Source: JAMCZU01 sp964479405 (lineage in GTDB: Bacteria > Patescibacteriota > UBA1384 > UBA12157 > JAENIV01). Taken from it: a stretch of DNA of 22,789 nucleotides. The position numbers were made by a program, and so were the translations under genes. Below the pieces are notes generated by a model. The model was not told the origin of the DNA. It saw only the letters and a list, made by a program, of their open reading frames with translations, and did no database searches. The stretch covers positions 1-22,789 of the forward strand of contig CAYZMA010000015.1 of assembly GCA_964479405.1 (NCBI GenBank), written 5' to 3'. Below, one piece after another: positions 1-9,864 of the stretch; position 1 is the first letter of the stretch, and each line of letters opens with the position of its first letter.

Positions 1-3000
1 AGCTGAAGTGTCCCTGCTCCTGAATGGGTTATTGAAGAGAAAGTTTTACCACCAGAAACTAAGGTTTGGGTGGAACTGCCTTTGTCAAAGGTGATGGTGC
101 CTGAAGTAGTAAATGTCCCGGTAGCTGACATTGTCCAGTTGCCAGAAACTGATACCGCGTTGGCTTCTGGGGCAAAGGTAGCGGTGCCTCTGACTTCCAA
201 GTCTGATGTATCTATTACTCCTCCACCAGAGGTGTAATTATAGCCACTTTCTACCCAGAGTTTTTTACTAAAAGTGGCAATATTGGAACCGTCAACAGAG
301 AAAAACATATTGGCATCAGCTAGGTTGTCGGCAGTAGCAAGCAAGGTGTTAGTCATTGGGCCAGCTGTTTCATGGCGCAAGGAAATATCACCGGTGTACA
401 TTTCCAGTCCGGTAATATCGTTGGTCGTATTTAAGACTTGAGTAATAAGATTGCCTTTGTTGGTAACATCATCAATAAAGAATGTCAGGGTGTTGTTGGC
501 GGCGACACCGACACTATTGAAACTAAATACCCCGTCGGCGATGGTTGTCGTTGTATTCTTGGCTCCCCCGTTGACCGAAAGAGCAATGCTGATGCCGGCG
601 CCAAGATTGGTTGATTTGTTCTCATTAGTATAAACGGTGCCTGAAATATATGTTACTCCGCTACCAAATGTCCAGTTGGTATTATTGCCAGAGTCATTGG
701 AAGTGTTGGCGGTAATCAAAGCGCCGCCGGAAGCATTGCTATCCTTGGCGTCAACATAAGTTAAAGTGGGAGCATTGGTCACATTAAGAGCGTATGTTGA
801 GCCGGCTGACGAAGAAATCATTGTAATCAGATTACCCGCTGTGCCGTCAAGATCAAGAGTTGGAATGGTGTAAGTTGCTCCGGCAGTAAAAGTTAGTTTA
901 GAATTTCCGGTATTATCCGCCAGAGTCCCACTGGTAGCCAAAGTTAAACTGTCGGCAAAAGTAACACCGCTGGCTGAAGCATTGGTAACTGTAATATTAT
1001 ACGGCGTATGCCCTGCGCCCGTTCCACCAGCGGTAAAGCTTTGGGCGCCTGAACCGTCCAAAGTAATTGTTCTTGTCCCTTGTGTGAAGGAGCCAGTTGT
1101 TAAATCAACATTGCCAGCAACACTCATATCTAAACTATTAGTATTAAAAGTCCCTGCTGAATTGGTGAAATTGCCATCAATATTGATATTATTGGTCAGA
1201 AGTTGCAGTGTCCCCGCGCCGGAGTGTGTCAGATTGTTGAATAATTGAGTTGCGCCCGTCCCACCGGAGTTGAGGGTTTGGGTGGCAATCGGTTTATTAA
1301 ATGTGACCGTACCCGAACCAGCCGTAAAGGTGCCGGAATTAGAATAGTTACCGGAAATATTGGTATTTGCGCCAGCAATTAAAGTACCAGCAGATATGGT
1401 TAAATTTAAGCTAACGTTAAATGTCGCCGGAGCAGTGAAATTACCAGTTGTTTGTAAAAAAGAGGTAGTTGCCAAAGTGGTCGTGCCGCCACTGACGCTT
1501 AAGAGTTGTCCATCGGTTTTGGCGACAATAATATAGAAGAAGGTTTGCGTGACGGCAGTGCCGTTGATTGCTTGGACGCTGGTGCCATTGAAAGTAACCG
1601 ACCCAAAATTACTTGAATAGGTACCACCATTATTTGTCCAGTTGCCGGAAATATTAATAGTACCACCCATTCCGGAGGTTAAAGTACCGGCTGTCAGAAT
1701 TAAATCGCCAGCAATATTAAATGTAGCTGGAGCAGTAAAGTTACCAGTCATTTCAGTAAAGTTGGTAACTGCCAAAGTGGTCGTACTGCCACTGGTGCTC
1801 AATGTCTGTCCAGCGGTCTTAGCGACGATAATATTGTAAAAGGTTTGTGAAGCGGTCGTGCCATTTATTGCTTGGGCGCCGGTGCCATTGAAAGTAACAG
1901 TGTTAGAGCCGGGTGTAAAGGTGCCACCATTATTAGTCCAGTTGCTGGAAATATTAGTATTTGTTCCGGCAGTAAAAGTTCCATCCGTTAGAGTCAAATT
2001 ACCAACAGTAACATTAAATGTGGCAGGGGCAGTAAAGTTGCCTGAAGTTTCCGTAAAAGCAGATGTTGATAAAGTAGTAGTACTTCCGCCAACACTTAAT
2101 GTTTGACCATCAGTTTTGGCGATAACAATATAGGAAAAGGTCTGTGAAGCAGCTGTGCCATTTATTGTTTGACCGCCACTTCCATTGAAAGTAACAGTAT
2201 TATCATTGGGTGTAAATGTACCGCCATTGTTTGTCCAGTTACCAGTAATATTGGTATTAGTCCCAGCCGTTAAAGTGCCAGCCGTTAAAGTTAAATTACC
2301 AGTAATATTTAAAGTAATCGGCGCGGTAAAGTTGCCAGTTGTTTGCGTAAGATTAGCAGTATTAAGAGTGGTCGTATTACCACCAATACTTAATGTCTGT
2401 CCGGCGGTCTTAGCAACAACAATATTGTTAAAAGTTTGCGTTACGGCCGTGCCATTGATTGCTTGAGCAATAGTGCCATTAAAATTAACTGTTCCGGTGC
2501 TAGAGGTAAAAGTACCACCGTTGTTCGTCCAGTCGCCATAAACCGTCATTTGCCCGTTAGCAGTAAGACTACCATGAATAATGACATTATAGACCACAAA
2601 GCTACACGATTCATTGATAGTTAAATTGGTATTAGTATCAATAGTAAGACTGCTTGTATGAGTAGGAGCAGAACAACTTGCAATAGAATAATCAGTTGCG
2701 CTAGTCGGCGCCAAAGTTAAATTATTATAAGCCGCATCAGTAACAATAGTAGGAGTCGTTGTTCCCGTGTAAAGAACGGTTGAACCAGTGCCTTTGTCAA
2801 AGGTGGTAACTGCTAAAGGTGTGCCGGTGCCGGTGATTGTAAGTGTATAACTGCCTGCTCCAAGGTCTAATGTCCCTGCTCCGGAGTTTGATGCCATGGT
2901 TAAATTAGAGCCTAGTGTTGCCGTGCCTGAGATAGCCACCGTATCCAGACTGGCAGCGGCAGATGAACTGTTAGTTACAGTAGATGTGCCGTCAAAGGTC

Positions 3001-6000
3001 AGAGTTCCTGCTCCTCTGGTAAAGGTGGCTGAACCAGTATTATTCCACGCTCCGGCAAAGGTCATATTTAAATTATTTGAGTCAAAGGTTCCTGCCGAGT
3101 TGGTAAAGGTGCCATTGGTGTCAAGGTCATTGGTTGTAAGTTGGAGTGTTCCTGCCCCTGAATGGGTAAGACTTGAGAAGGTTTTACCACCGGAAACCAA
3201 GGTTTGGGTGGAACTTCCTTTATCAAAGGTGATAGTCCCGGAGGTGGTAAATGTTCCAGTGGCGCTCATTGTCCAGTTACCAGAAACTGAAACAGCGTTA
3301 GCTTCTGGAGCAAAGGTGGCTGTGCCACGGACTTCCAAGTCTGATGTATCTATTACTCCTCCACCAGAGGTGTAATTATAGCCACTTTCTACCCAGAGTT
3401 TTTTACTAAAAGTGGCAATATTGGAACCGTCAACAGAGAAAAACATATTGGCATCAGCTAGGTTGTCGGCAGTAGCAAGCAAGGTGTTAGTCATTGGGCC
3501 AGCTGTTTCATGGCGCAAGGAAATATCACCGGTGTACATTTCCAGTCCGGTAATATCGTTGGTCGTATTTAAGACTTGAGTAATAAGATTGCCTTTGTTG
3601 GTAACATCATCAATAAAGAAAGTAAGAGTGTTGTTGGCGGCGACACCGACAGAGTTGAAGCTAAATACCCCGCCGGCCGTGGTCGTAGTGGTGTTCTTGG
3701 CTCCCCCGTTGACAGAAAGGGCAATACTGATGCCGGCGCCAAGATTGGTTGATTTGTTCTCGGCGGTATAGACTGTCCCGGAAATATAGGTTACTCCGCT
3801 ACCAAATGTCCAGTTAGTATTATTGCCGGAGTCATTGGAGGTATTGGCGGTGATAAGAACGCCACCGGAGGCATCGGAGTCTTGGACGTCAATGTATGTT
3901 AAGGTTGGAGCATTGGTCACATTAAGATTCCAAGCCGAGCTGGGAGTTGAAGAGCGAAGGGAAATTAATTGCCCCGCTGACCCATTCATAGTTAAGGTAG
4001 TAACAGCGGTGGTTGAGCCAGCCGGAAACTGCAAGGTTCTAGCCGTAGCTGTTGTCGCTGTTAAATTATAGAAAGTATTTGAACCAGTAATAACTTGGGT
4101 TGTGCCGCCGGCGCCATTGAAAGTGACTGTGCTAAACGACCCTGGTGTAAAGGTAGCGCCATTATTTGTCCAGTTGCCGGAAATATTAATATTGCTCGCT
4201 GTTCCAGCCGTAAAAGTACCGGCTGTCAGAATTAAATCGCCGCTGATATTAACAGTAAATGTCGCTGGAATAGTAAAGTTGCCTGTCGTTTGCGTCAAGT
4301 TGGTTACATTAAGAGTAGCCATACTGCCGCCGGGAGTTAATGTCTGACCGGCGGTTTTAGCGACAATAATATTGTAAAAGGTTTGCGTTACAGCTGTGCC
4401 ATTGATGGAGGCATTGGCGCCATTGAAGGTAACTGTATTGCTACCGGGCGTAAAGGTGCCGCCATTGTTAGTCCAGCTACTACCAATATTAGTATTTGCT
4501 CCAGCTGTAAAGGTGCCAGCCGTCAATGTAATGCCACCGGCAATATTAAATGTCGCCGGAGCGGTAAAATTGCCAGTTGTTTGCGTAAAGCTAGTAGTTG
4601 CCAAAGTGGTGGTACTGCCACTGACGCTCAATGTTTGGCCGGCGGTTTTGGCGACAATAATATAGAAGAAGGTTTGCGTGGCGACCGTGCCGTTGATTGC
4701 TTGGGAACCGGTGCCATTAAAGGTAACTGAGCTGAAATTGTTTGTGTAGGTACCACCATTGTTTGTCCAGTTGCCGCCAACATTAATATTGCCAAACATT
4801 CCACCAGCAAAGGTGCCAGCCGTTAGTGTTAGATCACCGGCGATATTGAATGTTGGTGGAGCAGTGAAGTTACCGGTTGTTTCAGTAAAGTTGGTGACTG
4901 CCAAATTGTTTGTACTGCCACCTGTGCTCAATGTTTGTCCGGCGGTTTTGGCGACGATAATGTTGTAGAAAGTTTGGGCGGAGGAGGTGCCGTTGATGGC
5001 TTGGGTACCGGTGCCGTTAAATGTAACTGTAGATGTGCCAGCGGTGAAGGTGGCGGCAGTTGCTTTGGTCCAGTTGCCCGCCAAAGTAATATTGTAGTTA
5101 GAACCAGTAGTGGTAAGAGTCGCATTAGAATCAATGGTTAAATTGCCAGTTAGAACATTNNNNNNNNNNAGATGTCCAGTTAGTGAGTAAGTGGTGGCTC
5201 CTGTTGGAGTTAAGGTTAAGTTATTGTAAGCCACGGTAGTGATATTGGTAGGAGTCGTTGTTCCCGTGTAGGCAACGGTTGAACCAGTACCTTTGTCAAA
5301 GGTGGTTACCGCTAAAGGAGTGCCAGTCCCAGTCAATGTTAGAGTATAGCTACCAGCTCCAAGGTTAAGCGTCCCAACCCCAGAATTAGAAGTCATGGTT
5401 AAGTTTGAACCTAGCGTAGCGGTTCCAGAGATAGCCACCGCATCCAGACTGGCGGCGGCAGATGAACTGTTAGTTACAGTAGATGTACCATCAAAGGTCA
5501 GAGTTCCTGCTCCTCGGGTAAAGGTGGCACTGCCGGTATTATTCCATGCTCCGGCAAAGGTCATATTTAAATTATTTGAGTCAAAGGTTCCAGCCGAGTT
5601 GGTAAAGGTGCCATTGGTATCTAGATCATTGGTTGTAAGCTGAAGTGTCCCTGCCCCGGAGTGAGTAATACTTGAGAAAGTTTTACCACCAGAAACTAAG
5701 GTTTGGGTGGAACTACCTTTATCAAAGGTGATAGTCCCGGAAGTAGTAAATGTTCCGGTGGCGCTCATTGTCCAGTTGCCGGTAACAGAAACGGCATTGG
5801 CTTCGGGGGCAAAGGTAGCCGTGCCTCTGACTTCCAAATCACTGGTATCAATGATTCCTCCACCCGGGGTGTAGTTATAGCCAGATTCTACCCAGAGTTT
5901 CTTGGAGAAGGTTGCTACACTGGAACCATCAACCGAGAAGAACATATTAGCATCAGCCAAGGTAGCAGCAGTGGCAAGCAAGGTGTTAGTCATGGGCCCA

Positions 6001-9000
6001 GCGGTTTCATGTCTTAGTGAGATATCATCGGTGTACATTTCCAGTCCGGTAATATCGTTGGTGGTATTTAAGACTTGGGTGACTAGGTTGCCTTTGTTGG
6101 TAACATCATCAATAAAGAATGTAAGAGTGTTGTTGGCGGCGACACCGACACTATTGAAGGAAAAGACCCCATTGGTAGTGGTGGTGGTAATGTTCTTGGC
6201 TCCCCCATTAACCGAAAGAGCGATACTGATGCCGACACCAACATTAGTAGATTTGTTCTCATTGGTGTAAGCCGTGCCGGAAATATAGGTTACTCCGCTA
6301 CCAAATGTCCAGTTGGTGTTATTGCCAGAGTCGTTGGAGGTATTGGCAGTGATTAGAGCTCCACCGGAGGCATCGGAGTCTTGGGCATCAACATATGTTA
6401 GGGTTGGAGCATTGGTAACATTAGTATGGTAGTGGGTGCCGGGAGTTGAGCTTCTTAGACTAACAAGATTCCCCGCTGTCCCGTCAAGATCAAGGGTTGG
6501 AATAGTATAGGTTGCCCCAGCAGTGAAAGTAAGTTTTGAGTTGGCAGTGTTATCAGCCAAGGTTCCACTCGTAGCTAAAGTTAGACTATCGGCAAAAGTA
6601 ACTCCCGAAGCCGAAGCGTTAGTGACTGTAATATTATATGGTGTATGCCCCACCCCAGTTCCACCAGCAGTAAAGCTTTGAGCCCCCGAGCCATCCAAAG
6701 TTATTGTTCTTGTGCCTTGAGTAAAGGAACCAGTAGTCAAATTAACATTGCCCGCAACACTCATATCCAAACTATTGGTATTGAAAGTTCCTGCCGAATT
6801 AATGAAATTGCCATCAATATTGATATTGTTGGTTAATAATTGCAAAGTCCCTGCACCGGAGTGGGTTAAATTATTAAACAATTGAGTCGCCCCCGTCCCG
6901 CCGGAATTGAGGGTTTGAGTACCTGAAGTAGCGGTGAAACTAACCGTTGAAGCGCCGGCAGTGAAAGTGTCAGAGTTAGTCCAGTTGCCCGCGACATTAA
7001 GATTGATTGTTTTTGTACCAGAGGCATTTATTTTATTAAATCCAGCTCCGGCATAGATAAGAATAGCATCCGAACCGGCGACGGCAGTGGCCGTAATAGT
7101 TGAATCTGTAGAAGCCGAAGAGTTAATAATTTGACCATGCCTACCTGTATTGCCACTTACCCCTACAAGTATAGTCGGAGTATTGATATTATAACCTTTC
7201 ATATCCAAAGAACCAAGAACATTACCGCCGTTGGCATTAGAATAAACACGTACACTATCTGTGGTGGTAATATCACCGCTTAGTTCCACCGTTTCAGTTG
7301 TTGTTGTACTGACATTTGCTACAATAATTCTGGCATAAAAAGTCCCGGCTGGAATATATAAAGTGGTTCCATTTGGCCAGAAAGTGGCAGAAGCTGAACC
7401 AGTGAAATTAGCCCCGTTAGATGTTATACATGGGTTAGCTAATCCAGCAGTACTACCAAATATGGCATTAGTATACTCACCTGCCCAATGGCCCGTACTA
7501 TCACCGGCTAAGACAAGTTGATGATAAATATAAATATTCCCAAGATTAGTAGTGGTTTGTCCGGTCTGAGCCGCTTCAAGATTATAGAATGAGCTACTAC
7601 TTGTTATGCTACCAGATAACATCATTTTAACCGTGGAGGTGCCATAGGTAAATGTCCCTCCGGTTGCGACCCAGTTGCCGGAAACGGTAAATGTTGAGCC
7701 GTTGGCAGTTAAGACACCACTAGCGGCGATAGTTAGATTGACGCAGTCAATATTGTAATTTGTGCCGGTGGTAGTAAGGGTGGCACTGGCATTAATTAAT
7801 AGATTGCCGGTCATAGCGGTAGAGTTGGCGGCATTGAGGTGTCCAGCCAGTGAATAAGTGGTCGCTAGTGTCGGAGTCAGAGTTAAATTATTATAGACTT
7901 TTGCCGCGATGTTGGTGGCGGTAGTCGTACCGGTATAGATAGTAGTAGAGCCGGTGCCTGCTTGGAAAGTTGTCACGGCCATTGGCGTGCCAGTACCGGT
8001 AATAGTAAACGTATAACTACCGGCGCCAAGATTTAAAGTACCGGCGCCACTATTGGAGGCCATGGTTAGATTTGAGCCAAGCGTAGCAGTACCGGAGATT
8101 GCCACCGCGGCCAGAGTAGCGGCAGCAGAGGAACTATTGGTCACAGTAGAAGTGCCATCAAAGGTCATTGTGCCTGAACCACGGGAGAACGTGGCTGAGC
8201 CGGTGTTATTCCATGCTCCGGCAAATGTCATATTTTTATCATTTGTATCAGCATCAAAAGTGCCGGCAGAGTTGGTGAAGGTGCCGTCAATATTAATATC
8301 GTTTGTGATCAGTTGCAGAGTCCCGGCGCCGGAGTGTGTCAGATTGTTGAATAATTGAGTTGCGCCCGTCCCACCAGAGTTAAGGGTTTGGGTGCTAGAA
8401 GCTTTGTTAAATTCAACCGTGCCACCTGCCGTTGAGTCAAGAGTATCGCTATTAACAAAGTTGCCACCGACTTTGATCAACCCGGAAGCACCGGAAATTA
8501 ATTTAGTACTTCCTGATCCATTGTAAATAGTAAGATTTCCAGACACGGTCAAAGTAGAGTTGTTTATATTTAGTTCAGCTTGACGTGTGGCAACAGTATA
8601 CCCAATAGCTAGATAAGAAGTCAAAGTAATCGCATAATTACTGGTAGTTGTGCTTATGACTGTCTTATTGGTTGATTGATTCCCCAGTATCTCCAAGGCA
8701 CCACTAATATTAATATCCCCTGCCAAATTAGCATAGTTGGTGCCGCTAGAAGTATTTCCTTTCATCTGCACATTTGGATAAGGATTAGAGAGAGTGGTGG
8801 CAGGAATAATATCCGGTGAACCTGAACTAGTTGAATTTAAGATAAAGTATATATATGGCTTGGATGCGCCATAGGTAATGCCATTGTTAACAAAAGAAGC
8901 AGAAGTTGGGCTTGGGATATTTATACCCACTGCGCCATTGAGGGTCCCTGTTGTTAATGTAAGAATACCGGTAGCCGAGATCTGATTACTTAAGGTTACT

Positions 9001-9692
9001 GTACCGGAGGTATTGATAGTAAGATTTTTGAATAATTTTGTGCTAGCATAACCATTGGTGCCAACATCAATAGCGCCGGTTCCAGTCATAATGACCGTAG
9101 AAGTGCCGGCAGTAAAGGTGCCGGCGGTATTTGTCCAGCTACCGGGAATAGTAATTGTGGTTGCATTGGCTCTGTAAGTGGCACCTCCCAGAGTAAAAGT
9201 ACCTGTCCCGCCCTGAGAAGTATCCAAAGTTAAATTATTATTTGCTGTTATGATTTGGGTATAGCCGGCATTAACAGTAAAAGAAGCGGCCGTAGCGGTG
9301 GCATCAATGGTGATGGCTGTGTTTGAGGTGGCGTCCAAAACAACATCATTAGTGTTATCTGGCACATTGCCGCAGGACCAGTTACCAGAGGTGTTCCAAC
9401 TGGTAGTGCCAGCGCCATTATTCCAAGTACAGGTGGTGGTAGCGGCGCGGGCAGAATGAGGCAGGCCAAAAATTGATAGCGATCCAACGGTTAAAAAGGA
9501 AATAAGGACTAAACTCAAAATAGCGGTATGAATTTTTGACGACCATGGATTCAAGTGCCATTTATAATACCAAGGATACTTTTGCCTTAAAAGATCATGG
9601 ATTGACAAAAGAGCCGGAACTGTTGTTCTAGTGCTTTTAGTAATTCTGGCAATTTCGGCATCAAGAGATTTGACCCTCTCCTCTTGGTCCAT
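1..9692 (-). CDS. Giant secreted beta-strand-repeat surface protein (partial; C-terminus beyond window)
   Basis: No stop codon occurs from the ATG at 9692 to position 1 in one frame, giving about 3,230 residues. The frame agrees on both sides of the N gap. The start has an AGGAGG-type ribosome site. Residues 1-52 are a charged extension containing YYKWHLNPW. Residues 56-77 are hydrophobic and are followed by ARA|ATTT, a signal-peptidase-like site near residue 83. The mature part is rich in Thr, Asn, Gly and Ser and poor in Cys and Lys. It contains about 99-residue units (GNWTNNGGTFT..., VTFNGT..QAINGT, QTLS.SGSTTTL, NLTLTAGT) at 1.5-2.6 and 4.1-5.1 kb. It also contains a larger module (TFDKGSSTQTL, LTHSGAGTLQL, a 'YVDAKDS..ASGG' stretch and an Ig-like 'GTVYTNE' segment) repeated near 1-900, 3140-4000 and 5640-6450. 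This pattern suggests a fibrous adhesin or cell-surface protein. No catalytic domain is seen, and the anchoring end is missing. Confidence 0.88.
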   Translation of the reverse strand, partial: MDQEERVKSLDAEIARITKSTRTTVPALLSIHDLLRQKYPWYYKWHLNPWSSKIHTAILSLVLISFLTVGSLSIFGLPHSARAATTTCTWNNGAGTTSWNTSGNWSCGNVPDNTNDVVLDATSNTAITIDATATAASFTVNAGYTQIITANNNLTLDTSQGGTGTFTLGGATYRANATTITIPGSWTNTAGTFTAGTSTVIMTGTGAIDVGTNGYASTKLFKNLTINTSGTVTLSNQISATGILTLTTGTLNGAVGINIPSPTSASFVNNGITYGASKPYIYFILNSTSSGSPDIIPATTLSNPYPNVQMKGNTSSGTNYANLAGDINISGALEILGNQSTNKTVISTTTSNYAITLTSYLAIGYTVATRQAELNINNSTLTVSGNLTIYNGSGSTKLISGASGLIKVGGNFVNSDTLDSTAGGTVEFNKASSTQTLNSGGTGATQLFNNLTHSGAGTLQLITNDINIDGTFTNSAGTFDADTNDKNMTFAGAWNNTGSATFSRGSGTMTFDGTSTVTNSSSAAATLAAVAISGTATLGSNLTMASNSGAGTLNLGAGSYTFTITGTGTPMAVTTFQAGTGSTTIYTGTTTATNIAAKVYNNLTLTPTLATTYSLAGHLNAANSTAMTGNLLINASATLTTTGTNYNIDCVNLTIAASGVLTANGSTFTVSGNWVATGGTFTYGTSTVKMMLSGSITSSSSFYNLEAAQTGQTTTNLGNIYIYHQLVLAGDSTGHWAGEYTNAIFGSTAGLANPCITSNGANFTGSASATFWPNGTTLYIPAGTFYARIIVANVSTTTTETVELSGDITTTDSVRVYSNANGGNVLGSLDMKGYNINTPTILVGVSGNTGRHGQIINSSASTDSTITATAVAGSDAILIYAGAGFNKINASGTKTINLNVAGNWTNSDTFTAGASTVSFTATSGTQTLNSGGTGATQLFNNLTHSGAGTLQLLTNNINIDGNFINSAGTFNTNSLDMSVAGNVNLTTGSFTQGTRTITLDGSGAQSFTAGGTGVGHTPYNITVTNASASGVTFADSLTLATSGTLADNTANSKLTFTAGATYTIPTLDLDGTAGNLVSLRSSTPGTHYHTNVTNAPTLTYVDAQDSDASGGALITANTSNDSGNNTNWTFGSGVTYISGTAYTNENKSTNVGVGISIALSVNGGAKNITTTTTNGVFSFNSVGVAANNTLTFFIDDVTNKGNLVTQVLNTTNDITGLEMYTDDISLRHETAGPMTNTLLATAATLADANMFFSVDGSSVATFSKKLWVESGYNYTPGGGIIDTSDLEVRGTATFAPEANAVSVTGNWTMSATGTFTTSGTITFDKGSSTQTLVSGGKTFSSITHSGAGTLQLTTNDLDTNGTFTNSAGTFDSNNLNMTFAGAWNNTGSATFTRGAGTLTFDGTSTVTNSSSAAASLDAVAISGTATLGSNLTMTSNSGVGTLNLGAGSYTLTLTGTGTPLAVTTFDKGTGSTVAYTGTTTPTNITTVAYNNLTLTPTGATTYSLTGHXXXXNVLTGNLTIDSNATLTTTGSNYNITLAGNWTKATAATFTAGTSTVTFNGTGTQAINGTSSAQTFYNIIVAKTAGQTLSTGGSTNNLAVTNFTETTGNFTAPPTFNIAGDLTLTAGTFAGGMFGNINVGGNWTNNGGTYTNNFSSVTFNGTGSQAINGTVATQTFFYIIVAKTAGQTLSVSGSTTTLATTSFTQTTGNFTAPATFNIAGGITLTAGTFTAGANTNIGSSWTNNGGTFTPGSNTVTFNGANASINGTAVTQTFYNIIVAKTAGQTLTPGGSMATLNVTNLTQTTGNFTIPATFTVNISGDLILTAGTFTAGTASNINISGNWTNNGATFTPGSFSTVTFNGAGGTTQVITGSNTFYNLTATTATARTLQFPAGSTTAVTTLTMNGSAGQLISLRSSTPSSAWNLNVTNAPTLTYIDVQDSDASGGVLITANTSNDSGNNTNWTFGSGVTYISGTVYTAENKSTNLGAGISIALSVNGGAKNTTTTTAGGVFSFNSVGVAANNTLTFFIDDVTNKGNLITQVLNTTNDITGLEMYTGDISLRHETAGPMTNTLLATADNLADANMFFSVDGSNIATFSKKLWVESGYNYTSGGGVIDTSDLEVRGTATFAPEANAVSVSGNWTMSATGTFTTSGTITFDKGSSTQTLVSGGKTFSSLTHSGAGTLQLTTNDLDTNGTFTNSAGTFDSNNLNMTFAGAWNNTGSATFTRGAGTLTFDGTSTVTNSSSAAASLDTVAISGTATLGSNLTMASNSGAGTLDLGAGSYTLTITGTGTPLAVTTFDKGTGSTVLYTGTTTPTIVTDAAYNNLTLAPTSATDYSIASCSAPTHTSSLTIDTNTNLTINESCSFVVYNVIIHGSLTANGQMTVYGDWTNNGGTFTSSTGTVNFNGTIAQAINGTAVTQTFNNIVVAKTAGQTLSIGGNTTTLNTANLTQTTGNFTAPITLNITGNLTLTAGTLTAGTNTNITGNWTNNGGTFTPNDNTVTFNGSGGQTINGTAASQTFSYIVIAKTDGQTLSVGGSTTTLSTSAFTETSGNFTAPATFNVTVGNLTLTDGTFTAGTNTNISSNWTNNGGTFTPGSNTVTFNGTGAQAINGTTASQTFYNIIVAKTAGQTLSTSGSTTTLAVTNFTEMTGNFTAPATFNIAGDLILTAGTLTSGMGGTINISGNWTNNGGTYSSNFGSVTFNGTSVQAINGTAVTQTFFYIIVAKTDGQLLSVSGGTTTLATTSFLQTTGNFTAPATFNVSLNLTISAGTLIAGANTNISGNYSNSGTFTAGSGTVTFNKPIATQTLNSGGTGATQLFNNLTHSGAGTLQLLTNNINIDGNFTNSAGTFNTNSLDMSVAGNVDLTTGSFTQGTRTITLDGSGAQSFTAGGTGAGHTPYNITVTNASASGVTFADSLTLATSGTLADNTGNSKLTFTAGATYTIPTLDLDGTAGNLITMISSSAGSTYALNVTNAPTLTYVDAKDSNASGGALITANTSNDSGNNTNWTFGSGVTYISGTVYTNENKSTNLGAGISIALSVNGGAKNTTTTIADGVFSFNSVGVAANNTLTFFIDDVTNKGNLITQVLNTTNDITGLEMYTGDISLRHETAGPMTNTLLATADNLADANMFFSVDGSNIATFSKKLWVESGYNYTSGGGVIDTSDLEVRGTATFAPEANAVSVSGNWTMSATGTFTTSGTITFDKGSSTQTLVSGGKTFSSITHSGAGTLQ
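193..482. repeat. 290-bp direct repeat, copy 1 (of 3331-3620)
   Basis: By eye this stretch is base-for-base the same as 3331-3620. The offset is 3138 bp, or 1046 codons, so it is in frame in the giant gene. It encodes the 'YTGDISLRHETAGPM' and 'LWVESGYNYTSGGG' segments. A third, clearly diverged copy lies near 5826-6119. Identity between two copies inside faster-diverging flanks suggests recent duplication or gene conversion. Confidence 0.9.
1636..2530 (-). repeat. Tandem ~99-residue beta-strand repeats, array 1
   Basis: The GNWTNNGG-encoding segment (plus strand gtccagtt.cc) recurs at 1636, 1936, 2233 and 2527. Spacings are 300, 297 and 294 bp, all multiples of three. Each unit reads roughly NWTNNGGTF, VTFNGT, QAINGT, QTF..I.VAKT, GQTLS, TTTL, TGNFTAPATFN and NLTLTAGT. 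Alternating short polar and hydrophobic strands suggest a repetitive beta fold such as a beta-helix. Confidence 0.8.
3331..3620. repeat. 290-bp direct repeat, copy 2 (of 193-482)
   Basis: This is identical by eye to 193-482. Outside the block the two modules differ at scattered positions, for example aatgtcagg against aaagtaaga right after the block. The block is long enough to confuse short-read assembly. Confidence 0.9.
4168..5073 (-). repeat. Tandem ~99-residue beta-strand repeats, array 2
   Basis: The same unit as in array 1 recurs at 4168, 4471, 4765 and 5068. Spacings are 303, 294 and 303 bp. Array 2 occupies the same place in its large module as array 1 does in its own. Confidence 0.8.
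5160..5169. other. Assembly gap (10 N) inside the giant gene
   Basis: Ten Ns interrupt the giant reading frame. The paralogous stretch near 7811-7836 has 26 bases between the matching flanks, against 20 here counting the Ns. The true gap may therefore be about 16 bases. Both 10 and 16 keep the frame. Confidence 0.9.
5826..6119. repeat. Diverged third copy of the 290-bp module
   Basis: Aligns with 193-482 and 3331-3620 over its whole length but has many substitutions, mostly at third codon positions (for example ggtgtagttatag against ggtgtaattatag). It marks the third large module of the giant gene. Confidence 0.8.
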
Positions 9693-9718
9693 TAAAATCC
9701 CCTCCTGTAACTATTATT

Positions 9719-9799
9719 TGTCATCGCGAGCCCCGCAATGGCGGGGCGTGGCGATCTAACCAGATAGATTGCTTCGTCGCTCTGCTCCTCGCAATGACG
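9719..9799. repeat. Paired REP-like palindromic repeats in the leader of the giant gene
   Basis: Two facing units share ends of the form TGTCATyGCGAG...GCGATCT and AGATTGC...CTCGCAATGACG. The first carries a CCCCGC-aatg-GCGGGG hairpin core. They lie between the promoter at 9829-9857 and the start codon at 9692, so the mRNA leader should contain strong hairpins. Related copies lie at 12907-12940 and 15714-15749. Confidence 0.8.
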
Positions 9800-9828
9800 G
9801 ATAAAAATAAAACCTTGTTCTTACTATT

Positions 9829-9857
9829 ATTATATCCAATAATTAAATACTTGACAA
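9829..9857 (-). promoter_or_regulatory. Sigma70-type promoter of the giant gene
   Basis: On the minus strand, TTGTCA (9857-9852), a 17-nt spacer and a perfect TATAAT (9834-9829). Transcription would start near 9822, leaving a leader of about 130 nt that holds the palindromic repeats. Confidence 0.65.
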
Positions 9858-9864
9858 ATAAATT

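Noticed and set aside
1636..5073. Regular ~300-bp repeats as a CRISPR-like or satellite array
   Set aside because: Spacings are all multiples of three, copies diverge mostly at silent positions, and the frame is open throughout, so they are protein repeats.
1..9690. Many open plus-strand frames across the left 9.7 kb
   Set aside because: They are mirror images of the repetitive minus-strand giant gene; they lack ribosome sites, repeat with the modules and show only Val/Pro/Leu-rich composition.
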